Shown piece after piece: positions 24,515 to 45,325 of a stretch of DNA of 64,000 nt. The first letter of the stretch is position 1; each line of letters begins with the position of its first letter. The notes below the pieces were generated by a model that had not been told where the DNA came from, made no database searches, and saw only the letters and a list, made by a program, of their open reading frames with translations. Where the stretch lies: assembly GCA_964035545.1 (NCBI GenBank), contig OZ037766.1, forward strand, positions 27,816,173 to 27,880,172. The letters are read 5' to 3'. The stretch comes from Bugula neritina. Its lineage: Eukaryota > Bryozoa > Gymnolaemata > Cheilostomatida > Bugulidae. Made by a program: the position numbers and the translations under genes.

Positions 24515-24792
24515 TTATGTTCAGATTTGGAAAAGTTTTGTTTTGAAAGACATAAATAGCTTGCCTTATACTCAATTGACTTTGAATGCCAAGTAAAAAG
24601 TGAAATTGCGTACAAAAATAATTGATCATCAATAAAATAGTAAAGCACTATGGCGTGTAAGCATTGTACACACTCTACTATAGTTATAGGTCTCTCTCTG
24701 CGTATTATGTAAAAATTAATTAGCAAATAATAAATATAACACATTAGAAAAATAAGTTATGGTGATCATGGAATATTTTAGATCATCCTAGT

Positions 24793-29743
<4,951 letters not shown>

Positions 29744-32700
29744 ACGATAGAACCAACTAACTTTTGCTGAATTGATAAGATTTGAAGTTACCAAATGTTA
29801 TATAACCATTGACTTGTGGCATTGGATGGTGTCAAAAGATGTGTTTTAATTTGCTAGCTGTAGAGATTTCTTTTAATGTGATTGGCTAGAGGTTGCAAAG
29901 CCTGGTCTCACTTGAGTTGATACAAGGTACTGCGTGTGGGAGCTTTGTTCTTGTGTGTCATCACTCAACCTTCAACACCTACTGAAATGGGGAAAATAAT
30001 GGCTGAAGACAACACTGCAATATCTTTGACAACTTTCTAAACCTGTGCACATTGCTCAGTTAATTCAGCTGTATTTTTACTAAAGAGGCTACAAGAGCAA
30101 AACGACGTTACTGGTTTGAATATGAACTTGCTTGCTTTACAATGAAAGTGATAAAATGCTAAAACAGACAATAAGCTGTTGATTTTGGGTGAAAGTCAAA
30201 CTGTTCAGAAAAATTTGCAATTTGTTTAGTCTGTTTAGTTTCATGTAATATATCTTCATTTGACTGCAACTGCTATTCAGCTTCAAATATACCAATACAA
30301 AATAATTCACATTGTTAGTAAAATTTCCATATCATTTTGATAATATGTTAGACAAAACAGAAACTATTTACACACTTCACATTTTGCAGAAAACATTTTA
30401 CAGCTTATTACCACAGCACTCAATATTGGTCTTAGACTATTAAACAATTAAAAAATAGTTCTGAGTATTTAAAAAACAAAGTTAAAATTAGTCTGAGTTA
30501 TAAGTAGAAAAACACCTTCATTGAAGCTAACACGGAATATTGCAACATTGCGTTACAATTAATAGCGGTTTTATGCTCTAAAGAGTATAAAGCACTCCTT
30601 CCTCAATCTTTCCACAGCTAACAAAATGAAACTCTAATAAGGCTTGTGCTTGTTTTTATCATCTTTAAAACTTGTAGGCGCTACTTAGGCTTTTAACTTC
30701 TAAAAAGCTAACTATAATATCATGATTCACATTGTTTCACATTTTAAAAACTCACTTTTATGGCTGATATAAAAACCAGTTTAATTAGCAGAATTATTTT
30801 CAAGCCTCAAATTGACTAAATTTCCTAAGGAATTTCTCACAGATTCAGTTTTCAACTGATGAAGGAATATATTCAAATGCTGTAGTTTGATAGTTGAGTT
30901 GAAGTGAAGAGTGAATTACCAAAAAGCAAAAATGATTTTAAACGGCATTGACCTTAATCTGATGGAGATAAAATATAATCTTGGAGTTCTGTGGGGTAAG
31001 ATACCACAGCAAATTGAATTAAAAATACTGCTAGTATCTTAATGTAGTTTCTATTAATTATAAAATGCAAAAAATAAAAAAGCTTGTTCTCAGTAATATA
31101 TTATCACCTGACCATGTTTTACCCCAATTGTACTGCAGTTGGTGGTTAGCTGTTTGTCTATGCGCTTCAATCTTAACATTATGTAATTAAAAATGGGTAA
31201 TTTGTAGTGCAGTTAACCACTAAAGCTGTGAAAATGTCTTTTTGTGTTTAAGCCAGACATCCTGAATCTATATAATATTCTACAATCGATATTAAGAATA
31301 AATGACCGCTGCAACTTTTTTTAAAAAAGAAGTAATCTTGTTGTTCGCTTTATATAATTAGAGCATCCTGTAAGATATGCATGTAATTACTGCAGCACTT
31401 ACAACGGTAGTCGAGAAGTTATAGAAGAATAAATTATATAAGAGTTTTATTGGCAATAAAGCATTGTACCCGAATATGCAAGTTCCGTAATTCAAAATAT
31501 AGTAGCGGGCAGGATGCTAAATTCAAGCATTTTAAATAAAGTTGCTTTGTAAATGTCAGTAAATTATTAGTTGGTGTTTTATATTTTTTAAAGTTTTTTA
31601 ACAAATTGCTAAGAAATGCTATTCAACAATCCTGACCTTCAGCTATTAGGTCACTCTTATTCTGACCAACATTTCACATATAGTTATAGGCATTCATGTA
31701 GGATGATATGACAGAATATATTACTTCTATTTATACGTGACTTTATGCCTAAATAATTGAATAATTTATTGAATGTTGCTTATAAGATTATTGAAAATCA
31801 AATGAATAAATATAAGGCCAACTTCAACATTTATGTCCTCAATCATTTAGAAATTTAATTTAATTTTGACTAGGAAGCTTTTCTAAAGCACCTTTATGAA
31901 TTTTTTTGCTGTGTGTTATGCTGCATCAGTGTTGTGTATATGGCATTGACCTAGATGCAAGAGAAGGATAATCGGGGAGGGGGGGGGGTAAGGTCTACCC
32001 TAACCTAATTTAACTGTGGAATAAAAAATATGACAGCCTTGCTGTTTAGGCTTCTCATACTAAGCAGTATGGTATAGCAGGGCTTAAGCTTCTTGATTCT
32101 ACCCCGAAATTATTACAAATGAGTTCTAATGATAAATTCGCTTGCTTAAAGAGATATAAATGATACTTCCTATTATAATGAATTTAAAGACCAGCAACAG
32201 TTTTTTTAAAGCAGTAATACAAAAAACTATAATGAAAATTGAGAAATATTTTATTAACATACTATATAAGCTTGCCGTAAATCAATGTTCAAGCTTTTGT
32301 GAGTAGCTATTTTTATAATTAATAGTAATATTGTTTTTGTTAGCAATTAGAGTTTATTTATAGAATATATCAACAGTTGAAAAAATTTCTGGGTTGCTTT
32401 AATGTTGGATGTGTCCAATGGAAAAAAGCAATACGATGCAAAGCTACTTTATATCTGTTGTACAAAATTGCAAGGCATTTCTCCTACTACAATAGAGCTT
32501 TTTATGTTTAAGGCAGATTTTCAAGTGGTTTGCATCAGGTTCTTTACAGCTTGAATGAATCAGTTGTGGTTTGGTTAGTCATTTTGTAAAATAACTGGGC
32601 TTAGCGCCAACAATTAAAATTCGACTGTCCATTACTGTCCATTCTTGACACTGACAAGTTTTAGATTTTGTGGAGAATTTGATTGACCATTTATTTTAAA

Positions 32701-33831
32701 AGTGTCAGTTTTTTATAAAAAAAATTCAACTGATTTCCGGATATCTCTAATTTATCAATTGATTCTATCCTATTTGATGTTTTATTGTTTTTCAACAAGG
32801 ACAAAGTAACTCATTTTCAGATACGACTCATTGAATCAGTTGCATTCAATTTGGACTACCTGTTATAAACATAAAATGCATATACCTATGTTCCATGTAA
32901 ATGTGGCTCTGAGTTTAAAGAACTCAAATTCTGCTCATATAGTTGAGCTGCAGTTTTTCAATAAGTGTTTGCAGCTTAGTTTGTAGTTCGTGAAAACTTT
33001 GAAATTGAAGGAAAAGTTTTGAGATCCTCTTTAAGAATTAGATTTTCATTTGAGAGGGAACACCAAATTATTCAGAAAAGCTTTTTCTGGAATAAGTTTT
33101 TTAGGGGCTAAATAATATTCACTTGAAAAAATTAAAATAAAAACAAAATCAAGTTGCATGGGCTAAATCCTCTTGCAAAAAGTGCAACCCTCGGTTGAAA
33201 TACAAATTGGTGCAACTATTTGTATGATTAAGTTACCAAATTAATGACGATGATCAAAATTTAGCAACAGCGCTATTAAGCTAATGTGTTTAGAATGCAA
33301 GTTCCTTCCTATGATGTTGATACAACCTGTATGCTATATAACATTGCTGTATTTTAAAAAGGAATCATAATTGACTTGAATGTTTCAAATGTTAGATTAG
33401 AGCTACTTCTCGCAGCTATATGAAAGAAATAAATAAATGAAAAACATGGTTTTAAAACTGCTAACAATAGGCCCAACCAATCTTAATCTGGTAATCACTA
33501 AATAATGATGAGTTGATATATTATACATTCAATTATCAGCTAATAATTATAACCCTTATAAAACAATACAGAATGATTTAGCCAGGTGCAGAGTGCAAAG
33601 TCTGCTAGGTTATTCACCTAGGCTAACCTTTCAGATTCTTAGTGATGAGGTCTGATGATGTAATTTAAAAACTTGAGGTGTGTAGACTAGTTTTACATTT
33701 TTGATGCATTATAGGTGGATGGATGTATGGGAATATTTTAGCAATTATTAAACTATGAGTTACACAAACCTAACAAAAGATCTTCCCCTAACTTAAACTC
33801 AAGCTTGAACTTTAGTTGAATGAAAAATGTT

Positions 33832-33835
<4 letters not shown>
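29744..33835. other. Upstream flank of the receptor gene; no gene seen
   Basis: AT-rich sequence that should contain the receptor promoter and any 5' UTR exon. A G10 tract occurs at 31979-31988. No exon with a recognisable product was found on either strand. Confidence 0.4.

Positions 33836-33913
<78 letters not shown>
33834..33913. repeat. (AT)n microsatellite
   Basis: About 39 uninterrupted AT repeats in the intergenic desert. The Ile-Tyr open frame across it is not a gene. Confidence 0.95.
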
Positions 33914-33915
<2 letters not shown>

Positions 33916-36900
33916 GATAAAAAAGCATTTTGAGTTCAAATGTAGAAAATATCCGCGCCATAATTATGGACTGCTAGTCTACACAAATCAGAATATGTAT
34001 ATAAGTACATAGGATTTATAACACGGGTTGAACACAACAGAGTACATAGCATTAATTTATTAATACTATATGTCAAATGCAACTACATAGCAAAAGATTT
34101 TCATAGCTGTTATGTATTATATAGGGAACTTTTCTGTTTTCTTTTTGCATAGTAACTTACTAAATTAATATTTGGAATTTATTTCATGCTTTTAGGGTCA
34201 AAATAACTAAAAGTATGCAAGATTTCAGAAGCAGTTATTTTGTTCACTGCCACGCCAGACTTGCAAGCAATATGACATTGAATTATCTGTCAAGTTTTGA
34301 GTGTGTTTCTGGCGGGAATTTGAATTTTCCTAAGATAAAAAATACTTCCAATACAGCTTTTCAAACAATTCAGATTAAAGTTTGAAAACGGCTATATTTT
34401 GAAAAATACATGATAGAACAAATTTTACATTGGTAATAAACCAAAAACTTCCATCAAGGTTTAGTGCTTCATATCTAACTGCTAAGTTTTACTCAAGATT
34501 TTTGGAAGAAATAAATGATTTCAATTCAAGCTGAGATATTATACTTCAAGATGCTTATGAAGCAGCCAATGTGCATGTATTTGGTGAGTTTCATTTTGGT
34601 CTGAACAGGTGGTAAAGAATAGAACTATGATTTAAGGGCTGAGTGTTTAAACAGAACTATAATAGGAAGGCACAGTATTTTTGAGAAAGATGCATCTGCA
34701 TTTGGTAAACACTGATTTTAATAATAAAATACATCCATGAAAAACGCAGTAGTATAGTGGCTAGTATAACCATAGTGATAAAGCTAAACACACAAGTAGT
34801 TATCGCAAGTAGATTTGAATGGTTAAATCTGGCAGTGTAAACGTCTAAAATCTTTTAAACATTCCATTTATCTAGAAAAATAAAGTATAATTTAAAGCCG
34901 AACATTGAAAGTTGTTACTTAATGCCTATAGTTGAGAGTTAAGGCAAGACTCTGTAATGACAAACATATAAAACATAACTTACTTAATTAATTAATTTTG
35001 CTCAAGCTTTGTCATTGCAGAGTTGCACAAAATAGCGTTGTTGGGGAAGTAAATTACGATATAAAAATTTCGATGAAAACAGTCAAAGTGTTGTAGGGTT
35101 GCAGTAGCATGAATATCGCAAAGTTGGTAAATGGACTTTTTAATTTGCAAGCAATAATTACAGATAGCAAAACAGCTTTATCAACTATTATTTATATAAG
35201 CTTTAGGGTTTAACACCTGCTGCTTATTGTTAACTCTGGGCTAAAATAATTCTTTGGTGCAGTCACGTAGACAGATATACTTTGCATACAGAATTTTGCA
35301 AAAAAGTTATCTTCAGATTAATATAACTCAAAGTAAGGTAATCAATTAAAACTTAGATTTAGAAAAGTTTTTATCAGACAGTTTTCTAAATATAAAAGCC
35401 AGTTTTTTGCTTAAGAAGCGGCTAAACAATTTTTTTAGTCATTTAAATGTTATGTAACCACAATATGAGTTTACACCTGCATCAGGATACAAACTGATAC
35501 TGCATAACAATATTTTTCCTTCTCTGCAGCTAAATCCTTTTATCTATAAGATTAATTTTTATCAACTGGCAAGTTGCACTCCTTACTCAATCAATCTTTT
35601 CTTTGAGTGAAAGAATTTTAGTTAAAATTACATAACGTCTGTGGTTTCCCACTGAAGGGTTTTCAGAATTAATTTTGACATGTGTCTAGTTAGATCTTGG
35701 ACTGTCAGCTTAGTACTAGAGTTGATTGAATGACTCAATACATTATGCAGCTCTAAGATTAACCCCAGTAAGTAGAAAGGCCCATTTATGTATATTTTCC
35801 TATTCACATTTACGGCCAATGAATAAATTGAGTCTAAAGAGGGCTAAATGACTTTTAATTGCAAATGTTGGTGTTAAATCCGTGCATACTTCACACCAAA
35901 GCTCGCGGGTCATATTATATTATTAGGCCAGTAATTATGATAATTATTCAATAAATCATAAAAAGACCTTATATAACCGGAGTATACAGTGTGTTTATTA
36001 GTCAAATAGCTTTAATCTGTCTGTAAATAATCTAAACATGGAAAAACATGGATAAGTGATTCAATTAGGATTGAAACTAGACTCAATGTACCAGAGAGAT
36101 TTCTTTAAGTGCTATTACTGCGTAATTATACAGCATCTGTGGTGTATTACACTGAGTTGCCCTGAACCTGTTAGCTTACCCTAGGACATCAACACCGTGA
36201 CCTTTCAATTACTCACATTATTCTAAATATTGTGTGCATCTAGTTGCAACTCAGACTAATCTTGGGCTATCTAGAGTAGCCTTAGGTTCAAATATAAACA
36301 TAATTTGCAAACAGTTTAGTTGACCAAAGGCTAATCATAAGCTGTATGCAAGTTTTATAGATTCTTTGGACTCTGTAATTTTTAATACTCCAGACTACCT
36401 TGACAATTTTTGGTGTATTGGTGTACAAGGCTCTGTACACTTTGGAAAAGGGACAAATAATATATATAGCTAAAGCAGTGTAGCAAAGTCTATAGTTTTT
36501 TTGTAGAATTGCATACCATGATTGGTTGACAGCTATGAGCAATACTGCATGAGGCGCAAGCTCAAAATGTTATTTTGTTTTCTGATATATTCTTATTACT
36601 AAAGTCTGTATAAAATGGCAATTAGGAACTTCCTAAACAAATTATTAAAAGATGGCAAAAACTAGTAATCATTATTTTGATTTAAGATTACAGAATTAGA
36701 ACAAAAATCATAAGATATTAGGATGCTCAAGGTACTAGAAAATAAAGAGTAAAGATCAGATTAATTACAATGCCTAATTACACCAAATAAATGTTTTACA
36801 TTTTGAGGTTAATAAAAATTTAGTATATTCTAAAAATATCTTCACATGAATGAATGAATGAATTATATGGCAAAACATTGTTGATGTTTATGTTGGTATA

Positions 36901-39520
36901 TGTTTTGATGGCTGTTTAAGTTTTAGCAGCAAAGTATCTTTCAGTTGAAACTATGATAAGCTAGCATGGCTATCTAGATATAGTGCGAATCTATAACATT
37001 TATTGTAGTTTAGGTTGGTTTTATAAAACTAAACTTTATTACAACTACCTGAAAGAGTTGGTACTCTCGATTGTGCTTTATTGTGTAGGTTAGTGCATCA
37101 TAGAACAACAAAATTTTCTGTAAGACAAATAAAACTGTGAATCAATGATGCAGTGTTACACATTGCCCATTTTTGATTTGCACATTTTTATAAAAAGTGT
37201 AAAATGTTGTTATACATAACACAATGTTTCAGTGCTAGCAACTAACTTCTCAAATGGTTTAAGTTTTTTTTGTATTTCGCAGAAGAATCTTGAGAACATA
37301 CTTGAACTTTTTGCAATAGAGCTTTAAATTGCATTATTATGTATTATAACTATGTAAAATCTTGTAGATTTATTCAAATGGTAATTATTCTTTCCTTATT
37401 AGGTTTACCTGATTATTGAAACAAGTAAAATATGTGTATTAAAAAATAAAGAAATTTGAATTATTTATTTAATCAGAGTCTACCCTAACTTGAGAAATTT
37501 TGCCAACTAAAAACCTTCCTCCTTGAAAGCTACGGCTATTTTTTTATTATAAGAAACCATGAATCAATTTAAATTTATGCTCAAAAATCACAGTTATCAT
37601 TCCTCGTTTAGTTTTATGGTAATTTCATTATTTTGTTTAAAACATTTTAATTATAAATAAATAACTGATCAGGGGTATAATTGAAATGCACTCTAGATTT
37701 GCTGCATTCTGCAATACCACCAGTACTCTTTATATAAACTTTAGATTCAAACCAAATATGATTCAATTTAAATATGCTCCATATTAATAACTTTAGGGAC
37801 CCCGTACAGGATGTAAATTAATAATACCCTGACATGAGCATAACGCCCTGTCTAGTATGTCGAAGTAACACCAATTTTGCTTTGAATAATTTATTAAGAA
37901 TGGAGAGGTTATAAACATTGTCATACAGATGATTGGTTCATAAGAGACAGTCTAATGAAATGCTTAGCTTTATTATTCTTGATCATTCTTTATACTATTG
38001 CTTCTTGTTTTTCAGCATTCTACATCTAAAACAATAACAACGAAAAGATGCTTTAAACGATTGAGTAGCCTAATTATAGAGCTGAAAGTTGAAAGTTATG
38101 ATGAAAATGTCACTGAAGATTTCTAAACTTTTCATTGTTATAACTTTATTAATGTCATTTACACATTACACGCACCTTTTAAAAATTGGCAAAAATATTG
38201 AATATTAAGTAGTCCATCATAACAAAACGGACATAAGTTTAAATATCTGCAACAAAAAACTGTAGAATTCTGTAAACTCATCAATGAAAGGCTGGATGTT
38301 AGTGGTTCAAGATGGCAAGCATGAAAAGGATATGTAACTAGAAGTATGACTAGCTGGAAATGCCTACTCTCACATTTCAAGTCTTCAAGATACATGGTTG
38401 TATGCAGATTACCGGGAGTGGCAACATCAGAATGGAAGGTTGACATAGGCTGTAATATATTCGTGGGATGATTGATGACTCATTAAAACGACATTGCCAA
38501 TTTATACACATGTGGCTGAAAAAGCAAGCTCACTTATTTCATTTTGGCATGACATGAATTTTTCAATTATTTTTTCATTTATATTCAAGAAAATGCAAAA
38601 AAATAAAAATAATGTTCAACTATACATAATTTGTTATAGCCTGATATGGAATAAAACAAAAAGGCCTCCCACTTGCTACTGTAGCCTATCCACAAGTGTT
38701 AGGAGTTGGCTATGTGGTTGCCTTTTGCCTGCTTTGATTCTCTGTTTATCAAACATTGCTTACTTATTATATAAATGATTAGGGTATATGAATCCAATTT
38801 AAATTCTTTTGGAGAAAGCGGCCTTGCTAAGAAAGTGAAAAAAAGGAAGGAGTTGGTAAGAATTTTGAGTCATGGTGTCAGAGAGTTATTCGACATGACT
38901 CAAGCAGTTCAAATGAAGGAGTGATGATTGTCTTGTTGACTCACATTTGGCACTTGTTTTTTTTCAAAACACACACTTTCTAAAACATCTACTATGATGA
39001 GTATAATTATTGTGTGTTAGTTTACTCAATAATGCTACGATGCCTACTCTAGCATATGTGCTAAACCTCAGAGCAATGATATCTTCATGAAAACCTTATG
39101 TAAGAAAGATTCTGTATATTGATAAAAAATCTCACTTGAAAAATTTTGCCCAAGTTTAGCTTGCTTCAGTTTCTTTTTTTTTCTTCCATTGTGTTATATA
39201 CTATTCACCAAGTAAAAATTCATTTCCACAACCACACATTAAGGTCTAGAGCTTCTGGTAAGCACTGTTTTGCAGTTTGCCAGGATTAGAAGATTATTTT
39301 AAACTTTGTAAAAGTAATGGTCAAAGAAGGCTTAAGAATCTTCTGTCAATCGGTAGCTTGGTTAGTAATGACCAAGTATTATGTGTGACATGTTGGAAAG
39401 GTTATAAATTATTATAATATGATATACATCATACCTATAACTTATTAGACCTTGGTCATGGCCTGCTTTAGAATAATAGGCATATAGTTATCACAGTGTG
39501 AGAAATTGAATTTATGTATA
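33914..39520. other. Gene-free interval
   Basis: No domain-bearing exon and no convincing repeat family were seen. Short open frames at 35628-35819, 36288-36542, 38159-38446 and 38494-38778 have no family resemblance and no partner exons. Confidence 0.4.
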
Positions 39521-39539
39521 GGGGGGGGGGGGGGGGGGG
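39521..39539 (+). repeat. G19 homopolymer
   Basis: Nineteen consecutive guanines in a region otherwise under about 35% GC, preceded by 'tttatgtata'. It could form an intermolecular G-quadruplex. The exact length may be an assembly estimate. Confidence 0.9.
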
Positions 39540-39859
39540 ACTGAGAGGCAGTGTTTGTGTCATTAGGTTTAGCATAAGTGATTGTGAATTAAATAGAAAA
39601 TTGTGATTATTTGACTAAACTTCAATGTTTTAACACTACTTATTGCTAGTGATAACTTATGCATTTTAACAGTTTTATCCTAAATTGGCAAATGAATTGC
39701 AAAAAGATAATGGCCCAGTTTATAAAGTATATAGTATTATGCAATTTAGAGTAGTTCTAACTTAGGTAAGCATTAAGCTTCCTACAGCATGTCATAGGTG
39801 TTGTATTTAGCTGGCATCAATTACCAATGCCTAAGCTGTAGTAATTATTTTACTTAGCA

Positions 39860-39930
39860 GCCCCTGTGGTGTAATTGGTTAGCGCCTGCTTGCAAGCCGG
39901 AGGTCTGTGGTTCGAATCCCAGTGGGGGCA
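39860..39930 (+). tRNA. tRNA-like Pol III unit, degenerate (Cys-GCA-like or tRNA pseudogene)
   Basis: A 71-base sequence with a 7-bp acceptor stem (GCCCCTG / TGGGGGC, two wobbles), an A box (tggtgtaattggttagcg), a perfect B box (ggttcgaatcc), and a T7 run at 39934-39940 that fits a Pol III terminator. The anticodon region folds as CCTGC / GCCGG with one mismatch around a six-base loop TTGCAA. The loop is one base short and would present GCA (Cys). The T stem has mismatches. It is either a decayed tRNA gene or a short tRNA-derived element; internal promoter elements look intact. It is not the same as the main SINE head and no SINE body follows. Confidence 0.55.
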
Positions 39931-39940
39931 AAGTTTTTTT

Positions 39941-43339
<3,399 letters not shown>

Positions 43340-45162
43340 TTGAAGTAGTTAGTGCAGTTTACTACTAGAGAGGGCTTAATATTATCAATCAATAATAGAG
43401 CTTGTTATAAAACTATAGTGTAGATAAAATGCAATAGTTAAAATCTAAAAAAACATTTTATTACTAGTATTTTCGTATCTAAAGTTGATACTCGTCAGAT
43501 ATATATAGAACATTTGAGAAAAAGTTAATTAATTATTCATACTTTTTAGTTGACAAACTTCTACCCCTTACTAATTAAAGAACATGTACGCTTGCATAGT
43601 GGTCCTGAATAGGTATCTTGTACTTTAAAACTAATTTAAATGCAAATGTAAGAGAATAAAAGTGCTGCTTTGTAGTTGAAAAAGAATAAGTTCCGTGTAA
43701 GAAAACAAAACTTACAAGTAGGAACAGCTGCATGGGAAACCAAACATTGACAGATCTAACAAATGTGATATCACAATAAGTTTTTTGAATGACTAAAACA
43801 TGTGAATGCCATTGTAGAATAAAATTTAGCCTGAGCAATAAACTGATGAATAATGCATTTACCATTGGGTCTAGCATTGCTGACAAAAAATATCCTTCAT
43901 ACACACTGAGGAAGCAACTTTAAAATTTACTAAAATACAGCTGAAGCTTTTGAAAGCAAACAGCTTTTTTGCAAAGATGGACGAATCTATACTTCAACTA
44001 CTTAATTGATTTTTGCAGTTAATAAAATATTGCCAAACCTGTTGACCTGCTTGAAGGGATTCAGGTATACGTCACAAGAAATAATTGCAAAATTATATTT
44101 TCAAAAACATATTAGCAAATTATGTTTATAGAGTGGAATGAATTGATACCTACTCTAGTTTTACAAACCTATTCACGGTAGGCACATATAAGGTGCTTGC
44201 TTCCACTCTACAGGCAATTAAGGAAAATCTGTTATACTCTTAGTAGATGAATATCTCAGCTTACTAGCTACACATTATGCTGTTACTGTAAAGAAATAAA
44301 CACTAACATTTGAGAAATCAGTTATTAGATCTGTAACTAGTAGCTTTCACTGATTGATGTTCCAACTTTCATTAAGAAATAGACAATAAATGACAGAACT
44401 ACTGATCTTGGCATATTTAGAACCATTTATGTGAAACGAATTAACCATAGAAATAAATTTGATTGATAAACTTTTTTTCACCTTCTACTGCCATGTCCTG
44501 ATGGGCTAGTTTGTTTGATGAGCTAACAAAAAAAATTAAATACATGGAATTTTAGTACCTAGAGTTTTATATATCAGCTTATAATATCCTAAAAAAAACA
44601 TGTAAATTTGATATTTACAAAAACATAGTTTTACAGTTAGAACTAGTAAAGTGTTATGGTCAGAGGAAGTAGTTCTGGACTGATATTTGTTTGTTTGCTA
44701 CATTAAAATTCTGCTTTTTACGCCAAAAAATATTAATTCCTGTGTTAGCTTTGGTTGAACATTTTTAAAACACCAGCATTGAAAAAGAACATACCTGTAA
44801 ATTGGAAAAATTATAGATCTAGTTGCAGCAAAATGCCAAACAAGTTCAAATACTGCAAATATGTCAACTAAATTATTTTGTAAAAACTGGCCACGTCAGA
44901 TTTTACAACTAAAATTGACTTTCAACAGAAGAGTATATTGTTGACTTGGTGCTTTTCCCAGTGTATACTTAGAATTAAAAACATTAAAGTATTTCTTTCT
45001 ATTATTACTATACCGAGTGTACCTTTTATGTATTAGTACAAAGCTCAACCTTAATGTATGAATTGTTATTAATGGTGAGATTTGCAGATTTTTCCGCCAA
45101 TATTTTTACTACAGTTATAATGCTAGATAAGACAGGCAGCATTTCTTTAAGAAAAAATAAAA
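43340..45162. other. Gene-free interval
   Basis: Nothing supportable beyond AT-rich sequence. The 43575-43904 open frame (minus) has no recognisable domain. Confidence 0.35.
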
Positions 45163-45325
45163 ATCTGGTTCAGGGGTTAGAGCCCGACAAAGGCCATTGG
45201 TGATGTTAAGAAGAGTATCTATAGTCATAATTGCTCCTGTGCCTTATCTGAATAAGTCTATAGCCTGACTTAACAAAAAACCTTTCCATCAGGGGTTTTC
45301 TCACAGGGATGGCGACTATAAACTT
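45163..45325 (+). mobile_element. SINE copy 4, 5'-truncated
   Basis: Plus-oriented. It begins near box B (caggggttagagcccgacaa) and continues through 'ggccattggtgatgttaaga', 'cataattgctcctgtg', 'ctttccatcaggggttttct' and the diagnostic tail 'cacagggatggcgactataa'. The A-box half is missing or unrecognisable. Confidence 0.75.

Noticed and set aside
38159-38778. Adjacent 94-95-aa open frames on opposite strands
   Set aside because: No domain, no splice-linked exons, no similarity to each other.
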